Assembly: GCF_036860675.1 (NCBI RefSeq)
Contig: NZ_JAYKGK010000013.1
Location: forward strand, 1-64,000
Origin: Rosettibacter primus
GTDB lineage: Bacteria > Bacteroidota > Ignavibacteria > Ignavibacteriales > Melioribacteraceae
Length of the DNA stretch: 64,000 bases
Reading direction: 5' to 3'
The stretch's first letter is position 1. Each line of letters opens with the position of its first letter. The translations under genes were made by a program, and so were the position numbers. A model generated the notes under the pieces. The model did no database searches, was not told where the DNA came from, and saw nothing but the letters and a program-made list of their open reading frames with translations. Shown one piece after another: positions 47,670-54,058 of the stretch.

Positions 47670-47972
47670 TTATTTAGTTGTTTCTTTATTTTTATTAATT
47701 GGCTCAATTGGGAATTTATTAATTAGTTTTTCTGAAGGTCGTGGTATAATAATTTCTGATAATACTGTTCCAATGTTTGATGCAGCTTGAGTACCTGCTT
47801 CTACAGCGGCTTTTACAGCTGCGACATCACCACGAATGATGATACTTACTCTTCCGCCACCGACTTTTACCCATCTGCCAAGTTTTACATTTGCTGATTT
47901 AACAGCGGCATCAGCCGCCTGTATTCCAGCAGTAAAGCCGAGTGTTTCAATAATTCCTAATGCTTCTATCAT
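47670..47972 (-). CDS. BMC-H hexameric shell protein, paralogue 2
   Basis: A 100-aa BMC-domain protein: EALGIIETLGFTAGIQAADA, the pore loop VGGGRV, RGDVAAVKAAVEAG and EIIIPRPSEKL. The pore-loop arginine makes a more positive pore than in the other two copies, which could favour anionic substrates such as sugar phosphates. The C-terminal tail (about 15 residues, rich in K, N, T, P) is longer than usual. An AGGG ribosome site precedes the ATG. Confidence 0.95.
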   Translation of the reverse strand: MIEALGIIETLGFTAGIQAADAAVKSANVKLGRWVKVGGGRVSIIIRGDVAAVKAAVEAGTQAASNIGTVLSEIIIPRPSEKLINKFPIEPINKNKETTK

Positions 47973-47981
47973 ATGATTACC

Positions 47982-48263
47982 CTATTTAGTTAAATTCAAT
48001 AATTCAAATACTTCTTCGTGAGCTGAAGGAATAATATTTGTACAAACAAGTTCTCCAACTCTTGCTGCTGCTTCTGCTCCAGCTTCGACCGAAGCGCGAA
48101 CAGCTCCTACTTCTCCTCTAACTAAAGCAGTAACATAAGCTCCTCCAATTTCCACACGTTTAACAAATTCAACATTCGCAGCTTTTATCATGGCATCAAT
48201 TGCTTGGACAGCTCCTGTATTACCTCTTGTTTCTACGAAGCCTAATGCTGTACCTTTAGCCAT
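47982..48263 (-). CDS. BMC-H hexameric shell protein, paralogue 3
   Basis: A 93-aa BMC-domain protein: ALGFVETRGNTGAVQAIDAM, the pore loop IGGAYV, RGEVGAVRASVEAGAEAA. The start is set at the second ATG (48263), which has AGGAG at the right distance; the ATG two codons earlier touches that site. It is the first hexamer gene of the operon, after the small encapsulation-helix protein. Confidence 0.95.
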   Translation of the reverse strand: MAKGTALGFVETRGNTGAVQAIDAMIKAANVEFVKRVEIGGAYVTALVRGEVGAVRASVEAGAEAAARVGELVCTNIIPSAHEEVFELLNLTK

Positions 48264-48283
48264 TTTCATCTCCTGTTTTATTT

Positions 48284-48577
48284 TTACTTATAATTAATTT
48301 TTAGATTTCTTTTTTTAATAATATCCTTAGCACCATGTGTAATAATTGTACTAGATGGAATTATTATTTCAGAAACTGTAGAGTCTATCATCATTAACAT
48401 TCTTTCGGTTAATATGGGAGTTTTATATTCGCTCATATCTACTTCATAAACTTTTTTATTTGAAATATCATCGACTGTATTCTTTTCAGATAAAATATTA
48501 ATTCCTCTCTTATTTAATTCTTTCAGTACTTCTGAAACTATAATTTCTACTAAGTATTTGAGATTAATGTTCTGCAC
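48284..48577 (-). CDS. Small BMC-operon protein: encapsulation-type helix plus EutQ-like motif
   Basis: A 97-aa protein with a GTG start that overlaps the upstream BMC-P gene by 14 nt. Residues about 5-24 (LKYLVEIIVSEVLKELNKRG) form an amphipathic helix like the encapsulation peptides of this operon's enzymes. A variable linker follows. The last about 45 residues read TPILTERMLMMIDSTVSE then IIIPSSTIITHGAKDIIKK. The end resembles the short I-I-T-P-x-A-R-E motif near the N-termini of EutQ and EutT, but no cupin or transferase domain follows. No catalytic residues are visible. It could be an internal scaffold, an adaptor between cargo and shell, or a remnant. The function is unknown. Confidence 0.7.
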   Translation of the reverse strand: MQNINLKYLVEIIVSEVLKELNKRGINILSEKNTVDDISNKKVYEVDMSEYKTPILTERMLMMIDSTVSEIIIPSSTIITHGAKDIIKKRNLKINYK

Positions 48578-48875
48578 CTTTTCTCTTTGTTTTCTTGTAA
48601 ATGTAATTTCCTCCTTGCATAACAGAATCTACAATGCCAACAATTGTATTATCTGTAGCAACATCTTTTGTTAATTTTGTCAACCTTGCCGAAGATGAGG
48701 AACAAAGTAATACAATATCCCCTTCGCCTGCATTTACAGTGTCAACACATGCAACTGTATCTTTAGTTCTTTCCATATTCTCTGTAAGATAATTTACAAT
48801 CAAAATTTTCAATCCTTCGAGTTTTCCTTCTTTTCTTGTTGATACTAATTTTCCTATTACCAATCCAAGTTTCAT
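48564..48875 (-). CDS. BMC-P pentameric shell protein, paralogue 4
   Basis: A 103-aa EutN/CcmL-family protein: KLGLVIGKLVSTRKEGKLEG, then TVNAGEGDIVLLCSSSSARL. It has a basic C-terminal tail (YKKTKRKG) of about 12 residues that the other pentamer proteins lack. Its loop S-S-S-A-R is close to that of paralogue 3 at 45632. It is placed at the head of the operon, 2 nt after pduL, apart from the other three pentamer genes. Confidence 0.92.
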   Translation of the reverse strand: MKLGLVIGKLVSTRKEGKLEGLKILIVNYLTENMERTKDTVACVDTVNAGEGDIVLLCSSSSARLTKLTKDVATDNTIVGIVDSVMQGGNYIYKKTKRKGAEH

Positions 48876-48877
48876 AA

Positions 48878-49582
48878 TTACATTTTACCCAAAAATTCTG
48901 CGTATGCTTCACCTTTTATAAAAGCTGCATTGGCATCATCCGTATCAAGATGAATTTGTAAGCGCCAGTTATCATTTATTCTAATTAAAACATTTTCAAA
49001 AATTGTACTTTTAATTCCTTGAATTCTTACTTTGCATAAATCACCATCTTTAACTCCTAAAATCATTGCTTCTTTACTATTCATATGAATATGACGATTT
49101 GCAATGATAGCACATCTTTCAATGTATATTGAAGATTTTGGTCCGACAAGTGTTAAGGGGGCAGCATTCTCAAGCGAGCCCGAATTAACAATTGGTGGTT
49201 CAATACCTAAATATATAGAGTCAGTAAGCGAGACTTCAACCTGGTCATATTTTCTTAAAGGTCCGAGTATTCTTACATTTTCAATGCATCTAAGTTTTGA
49301 GCCAACAATAGTCAATGTATGTTTCGAAGCAAATTCTCCTGGCTGATATAAAGGCCTCAGTGATTCAAATTTTGTTTCTTCTCCAAATAATTTATGAAAA
49401 GTTTTTTCTGTTAGATGGACATGTCGATTTGAAACCCCCACAGGAATTTTAGGCAGCTCTCTCTTAACAAAATTCTTATACTTATTCTCAATTGATTTAG
49501 CAATTTCATCAGCTAAAAGAGAAATCAAATAATTTTCGTCAATATTTACATTACAATCACAAAATTGATTTTTTTCAGACAA
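48878..49582 (-). CDS. pduL: Phosphotransacylase PduL with N-terminal encapsulation peptide
   Basis: A 234-aa phosphate acyltransferase of the PduL family, unrelated to Pta. Zinc-binding motifs VGVSNRHVHL and IANRHIHMN are present, with GPLRKYDQVEVS and HLDTDDANAA as further family marks. The N-terminal about 40 residues contain an amphipathic helix (YLISLLADEIAKSIENKYKN) that fits a BMC encapsulation peptide. The start is TTG with GAGGT 6 nt upstream; the only upstream ATG runs into TAA. It converts acyl-CoA (here probably lactyl-CoA) plus phosphate to acyl phosphate and recycles CoA inside the shell. It is the first gene of the BMC operon. Confidence 0.93.
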   Translation of the reverse strand: MSEKNQFCDCNVNIDENYLISLLADEIAKSIENKYKNFVKRELPKIPVGVSNRHVHLTEKTFHKLFGEETKFESLRPLYQPGEFASKHTLTIVGSKLRCIENVRILGPLRKYDQVEVSLTDSIYLGIEPPIVNSGSLENAAPLTLVGPKSSIYIERCAIIANRHIHMNSKEAMILGVKDGDLCKVRIQGIKSTIFENVLIRINDNWRLQIHLDTDDANAAFIKGEAYAEFLGKM

Positions 49583-49645
49583 GATTTACCTCATCTCGCT
49601 AATAATTATTTCTTTAATTAATAGGAATTCATTTAATATAAAGAT

Positions 49646-49673
49646 GCCGAAAACCTTATCGAAAACCTTTAAG
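49646..49673 (-). promoter_or_regulatory. LacI-type operator at the BMC promoter
   Basis: Two exact direct copies of CGAAAACCTT (49648-49657 and 49660-49669) stand 12 bp apart. The block shares 22 of 28 bases with the operator in front of the LacI gene (40046-40073, read on the opposite strand). It begins 2 bp downstream of the -10 box, a position where a bound repressor blocks initiation. Confidence 0.75.
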
Positions 49674-49675
49674 CA

Positions 49676-49704
49676 AAGTTAAATTTTATTTTTTGTTTTG
49701 TCAA
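49676..49704 (-). promoter_or_regulatory. Promoter of the BMC operon
   Basis: On the minus strand TTGACA (49704-49699) is followed by 17 bp and TAACTT (49681-49676), continuing as TAACTTTG. This also fits the Bacteroidota -7 consensus TAnnTTTG. The first gene, pduL, starts about 95 bp downstream. Confidence 0.7.
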
Positions 49705-49802
49705 GTAATCTTAATAGCAGTCTTCAAAAAATTTAATGGTGGGGGAATATTATTTTAAATCATTTGAATAACTTATTTCTAATACTAATCTATTTTAAAA
49801 GT

Positions 49803-50897
49803 CTAATTAATTGCCAATTCTTTTTCATAGTCAAAGAAATAAAATTTATTCTTATCTAAATAAATATGTACTTTTTCCCCTTTTCTATAAATTTCATTTG
49901 AATAAACTTTCCCGATAAATTGATTTTCATCAACTTTAAAGTATATGAAAATCTCATTCCCCATTGGTTCAACTAAATCGAGAATACTTACAAATTCATG
50001 TCTATTTTCATGTTTCTGTAAACTTATATTTTCAGGTCGTATACCTAAATAAATTTTTTTATCAATATATTTCCCAAGTTTTAATTTTTGTTCACCTGTC
50101 AAATTTATCATTAGTGAACCATTTAAGCTTCTAAATTGTAAATCTTCTCCCTGTATTATAATGCCTTCTATAAAATTCATGGATGGACTTCCAATAAATC
50201 CAGCAACAAATTTGTTAACAGGATTCTTATATAAATTCATAGGAGTATCAATTTGCTGGATTTCACCATCTTTAAGAACAATAATTCTATCGCCCATTGT
50301 CATTGCTTCTACTTGATCATGAGTTACATAAATCATTGTTGCTTTTAACTGCTGATGTAATTTTGTAATTTCTGCTCTCATCTGAACTCTCATCTTTGCA
50401 TCGAGATTGCTTAGAGGCTCATCGAACAAAAATACTTTTGGGTTTCGAACAATCGCTCTGCCAACTGCAACCCGTTGTTTTTGTCCACCCGAAAGCTGTT
50501 TGGGTTTTTTATCAAGTAATTCTTCAATACCTAAAATTTTTGCTGCGATAATTACTCTTGTCTTAATTTCTTCTTTCGGATATTTTCTTAATTTTAATCC
50601 AAAAGCCATATTTTCAAATACAGTCATATGAGGATACAATGCATAATTCTGAAATACCATTGCAATATCTCTTTGTGCTGGCAATACATCATTCATCAAT
50701 TTATTATCAATAAAAAGTTCTCCTTCTGATATATCTTCAAGTCCTGCTATCATTCTCAAAATTGTAGATTTACCACATCCTGTAGGACCAACAAGCACAA
50801 CAAATTCATTATCATTTACAGTGAAGCTAACATTTTTAACTGCTTTATTATCAGAATCATAAATTTTTGAAACGTTTACTAATTTTACTTCTGCCAT
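49803..50897 (-). CDS. Sugar ABC transporter ATP-binding protein (MalK/UgpC family)
   Basis: A 364-aa ATPase. Walker A is GPTGCGKST (37-45), Q-loop VFQNYALYPH, signature LSGGQKQRVAVGRA, Walker B VFLFDEPLSNLDAK, and switch histidine in YVTHDQVEAM. The C-terminal about 120 residues are the TOBE/regulatory domain of MalK-type proteins (LGIRPENISL). It should energise a CUT1 sugar importer whose two permease genes lie at the far end of the same cluster (62561-64000). It is 12 bp after the LamG protein gene, so probably the last gene of the mannoside operon. Confidence 0.88.
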   Translation of the reverse strand: MAEVKLVNVSKIYDSDNKAVKNVSFTVNDNEFVVLVGPTGCGKSTILRMIAGLEDISEGELFIDNKLMNDVLPAQRDIAMVFQNYALYPHMTVFENMAFGLKLRKYPKEEIKTRVIIAAKILGIEELLDKKPKQLSGGQKQRVAVGRAIVRNPKVFLFDEPLSNLDAKMRVQMRAEITKLHQQLKATMIYVTHDQVEAMTMGDRIIVLKDGEIQQIDTPMNLYKNPVNKFVAGFIGSPSMNFIEGIIIQGEDLQFRSLNGSLMINLTGEQKLKLGKYIDKKIYLGIRPENISLQKHENRHEFVSILDLVEPMGNEIFIYFKVDENQFIGKVYSNEIYRKGEKVHIYLDKNKFYFFDYEKELAIN

Positions 50898-50909
50898 AAT
50901 AATCCTCTT

Positions 50910-53900
50910 TTATTTCATTAAAATTAGTTTTTTGATTTTCATATTTTGGTTCGTCCTTAAAATACAAAAGTAAATTCCAGATGGGACAACATTTCCATAA
51001 TTATTTTTACCATCCCATTTTATTTCAAAAATACCTGGTGATTGCGTTTCGTCAAATAGCAGTTTTATTTCCTTACCAAGTATATCATAAATTTTTAATT
51101 GAACTCTCGTTAGTTCTAATATTTGATAAATTATAACTGTATTTGAATTAAACGGATTCGGGAAATTGTAAAGAAATATTTCATTAGAATTAATTAAAGA
51201 ACTATACTCCTTTACTGAACTTGGTATATCATTTAACTTATAAATCTCATCGGGCATAAGAGCATAATCATAAATTCTTACATCATCAATAATTCCTTTG
51301 AAGTTATAATTAGAGTTTGCAGGAAGCATTTGAGCAATGGTTAAATCAATATCTGATAATTGCAATTTGCCTGTCCACGAAGCAAATGAATTTAGCTCGC
51401 CATTAATCCACAACTCTGCATCTTTCCCATTATAATTTACTATACAATGAATAAATTTATTTAGAACAAGTTGACTTTCACTATCAAGGTCTAAAATGCC
51501 ATTACCCGTTTTGTCAGTTTTAATAGTCCATCTTAATTTTTTATTTGCAATAGAAACTTTATAACGCTTATCATAACTGCCATGAGAAATTATGTAAGAT
51601 TCTTTTTCACTTAGTTCATCTAATTTAATCCAGAAGCTAATTGTTATTGCATTTTGAAAATTCAATGAAGGAGAATTTTTTATCAATATATAATCATTAA
51701 TTCCATCAAATTGTAATGCTGAGTTTGACTTCCCAAAACGGTCATTCACAAAAATTGCTCCATAAATTATTCCGTTATTGCCATTTCCGCTTTCATCGTT
51801 TCCATTTCCATTAAAGGGCAAATACATTATTAATTTTCCAAAAGTACTTTCACTAAAATTTCTTACCATAATTTTCAAACTATCTCTGGCTATCCCCCCT
51901 TTTCCATCTCTTACTGTGCATATAACGTAATAATCTCCTTCAATATCTGGGGCTGTCCACATAGCAGAATCTGATGTTTGATTTATATAACCAAATTTTG
52001 AATTCCAATTAAAACTCAGACTGTCATTATCAATATCTTCAGCATAACAAATTAATTTTGCTTTTTCTCCTAAATTAATTTTTCTTGGAATTGCTTTGAT
52101 GTACTTAATATCTGGTGAATGATTAATATTACTTACAATATCTATTGATAATGAAGCTGAATCTTTCTCTCCAAATGTATCTTCCACTATTACTTTGATA
52201 ATGGCTGTTGTAGATTTATTTGGAGCAACGAAATCAACATAAGAACCCCCGCCTAATATACTGCCTTCACTTACTTGCCAATAATATTTAAGTTGATCAT
52301 TATCTTTATCAACAGCAGTGCAATAAATTTTTGTTGATCTATTTTGTATCAATTTTTCTGAAACAGCGGCAAGACTTTTTATTCTTGGCTGATGATTACT
52401 AACTTGTTGATTAACATTATAATCTACAACTACTCCATCTATTAATAATTTGTTCATTTTATATTCTATTTTACCATTCGAAGGGGTTAGAACAATTATT
52501 ATTGCAGAATTTGCTGGAATTAAAACATCAAAATCATTCGAAATATTTTTTGCAAGAAATGAATTATTAATTGTTTCATAAATATCAAAAATTCCATCTG
52601 GTAAATTTATTCTTACTGATTTTGATTCTTCATAAGGATTAAATAAAAGAAAAGTTGGATAAGAATTTTTCTGGAAGAAATCTGTTTTGTTCAAATTGAG
52701 TTTTAAAATTTTGGAAACATTAGTAGTATCTACAATTGAAGCAAGATAACCGACAGAAGATGAACTGTAGAGAGATAAATTTGTCTTTGCCCAGCCGCCT
52801 TTAATTGCATCACCAGTAGCTTCTGGCCAATTAGAATTTGATTTTAATAATGCTTCATAAGCAATATATGAATTAGGATCATATTTATGAGCCCAGTCTT
52901 CACTATCTTGCCGAATGTCATCTAAATATTTACTGTAAAATAATCTTAATGAATTAGCTGCATTCAGAACCCATTTACCAATTGCACGAGCAAATCTTTC
53001 ATCATATCTTGCAACAGGAACTAAAGCACCAATTTGTTGAAATGTGTTCATTGAGAATGCGTATTGTCTATCAAAGTCTTCACCAATCAAACCATTAATA
53101 TCATAAATACCCCATTTGCCTAATAATACATTCCATTTTCTAAGATTAGTAAAACTAAAACACCAGTTGAACATTTTTTCAATGTCATAATCAGTTCCAA
53201 TTTCTGCGTTCATCCTAACAGCTGTATAAACACCATAAGGAAGTTGAATTTCATAAGCTGGATTTATTGTTAACGAATTCAAAAATTCTAAACACCATTC
53301 TGCACCAATTAAATATTTCTTATCTCTAGTTGTTACATAAGCATTATAAAGAATATAAGCAATTGCACCAGCTGCTTCGGGTTCTTCAACTCCAATTTTA
53401 TAAGATTTTTTATTTATAAAGTCCCAACCACGATAATTGAAGTTGGGATATTGCCAGGGAGTTGTACTTCCGCCACTTAATTTTGCTACTTCAAGAAATC
53501 TATCAGCAATAATTCTAAATTGATAATCATAATCTTCAACATCTGTATATAATGAATATAATTGATAGAAAAAAACATTCGGCATTGTTTCATACCACCA
53601 GTCATCATAAGTATCATTATGAGGAGAATTTTTATAGACATTCATTTCAGGTCTTTTGTTAAAATATTCTCTGCTCATCTTAACCCAATCAAAGCCATTC
53701 TGATTTCTTTTATCAATCCCAATGAGTGTTGCACTTATAATTGATGGAAGAACATTTATTGCTTCGCTGTTATTTGGGCTATTAGTGCCCACATAAGAAT
53801 GCAAACCAAAGCTAATTTCATCAGGATAATTAATTGAACTGTTAAATAAAAATATTAATGGCAGATATTCACCATTAGCATTCAAATTATAAATTAATGA

Positions 53901-54056
53901 ATCATAACCACGAGCAACGGCTTTCCAATCTCTCATTTCATAAGGTGAAGGAATATTTGGCATTTTTTCAATTCGTTCAATTTCGATTTGTTGTGAGTAA
54001 CAGTTGAAAAACAAAATTAAATTAATGATGAAAAGTTTTTTAATTCTTAAAAACAT
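50910..54056 (-). CDS. Large secreted protein: toroid-like N-domain, PKD-like, LamG and T9SS domains
   Basis: A 1048-aa protein with a signal peptide (ends NCYSQ). Residues about 25-460 are helix-rich with W and Y motifs (DWWYETMPNVFFYQLYSLY, AGAIAYILYNAYVTTRDKKY, ARAIGKWVLNAANSLRLFY), suggesting an alpha/alpha-toroid glycosidase or lyase fold of unknown family. A beta-domain follows. Then come two Ig/PKD-like repeats (about 575-770: AVDKDNDQLKYYWQVSEG, AEDIDNDSLSFNW) and a LamG domain (about 775-970: MYLPFNGNGNDESGNGNNG, FDGINDYILI). A type A sorting tail ends it (NFPNPFNSNTVIIYQI). It should be surface-exposed and glycan-binding, perhaps acting on mannan. The enzymatic activity is unproven. 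Confidence 0.6.
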   Translation of the reverse strand: MFLRIKKLFIINLILFFNCYSQQIEIERIEKMPNIPSPYEMRDWKAVARGYDSLIYNLNANGEYLPLIFLFNSSINYPDEISFGLHSYVGTNSPNNSEAINVLPSIISATLIGIDKRNQNGFDWVKMSREYFNKRPEMNVYKNSPHNDTYDDWWYETMPNVFFYQLYSLYTDVEDYDYQFRIIADRFLEVAKLSGGSTTPWQYPNFNYRGWDFINKKSYKIGVEEPEAAGAIAYILYNAYVTTRDKKYLIGAEWCLEFLNSLTINPAYEIQLPYGVYTAVRMNAEIGTDYDIEKMFNWCFSFTNLRKWNVLLGKWGIYDINGLIGEDFDRQYAFSMNTFQQIGALVPVARYDERFARAIGKWVLNAANSLRLFYSKYLDDIRQDSEDWAHKYDPNSYIAYEALLKSNSNWPEATGDAIKGGWAKTNLSLYSSSSVGYLASIVDTTNVSKILKLNLNKTDFFQKNSYPTFLLFNPYEESKSVRINLPDGIFDIYETINNSFLAKNISNDFDVLIPANSAIIIVLTPSNGKIEYKMNKLLIDGVVVDYNVNQQVSNHQPRIKSLAAVSEKLIQNRSTKIYCTAVDKDNDQLKYYWQVSEGSILGGGSYVDFVAPNKSTTAIIKVIVEDTFGEKDSASLSIDIVSNINHSPDIKYIKAIPRKINLGEKAKLICYAEDIDNDSLSFNWNSKFGYINQTSDSAMWTAPDIEGDYYVICTVRDGKGGIARDSLKIMVRNFSESTFGKLIMYLPFNGNGNDESGNGNNGIIYGAIFVNDRFGKSNSALQFDGINDYILIKNSPSLNFQNAITISFWIKLDELSEKESYIISHGSYDKRYKVSIANKKLRWTIKTDKTGNGILDLDSESQLVLNKFIHCIVNYNGKDAELWINGELNSFASWTGKLQLSDIDLTIAQMLPANSNYNFKGIIDDVRIYDYALMPDEIYKLNDIPSSVKEYSSLINSNEIFLYNFPNPFNSNTVIIYQILELTRVQLKIYDILGKEIKLLFDETQSPGIFEIKWDGKNNYGNVVPSGIYFCILRTNQNMKIKKLILMK

Positions 54057-54058
54057 TT

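Noticed and set aside
40183..49582. Alternative BMC types (Pdu, Eut or glycyl-radical metabolosome)
   Set aside because: No B12-dependent diol dehydratase, ethanolamine lyase or glycyl-radical enzyme with activase is present. The aldolase and the absence of BMC-T fit the PVM type.
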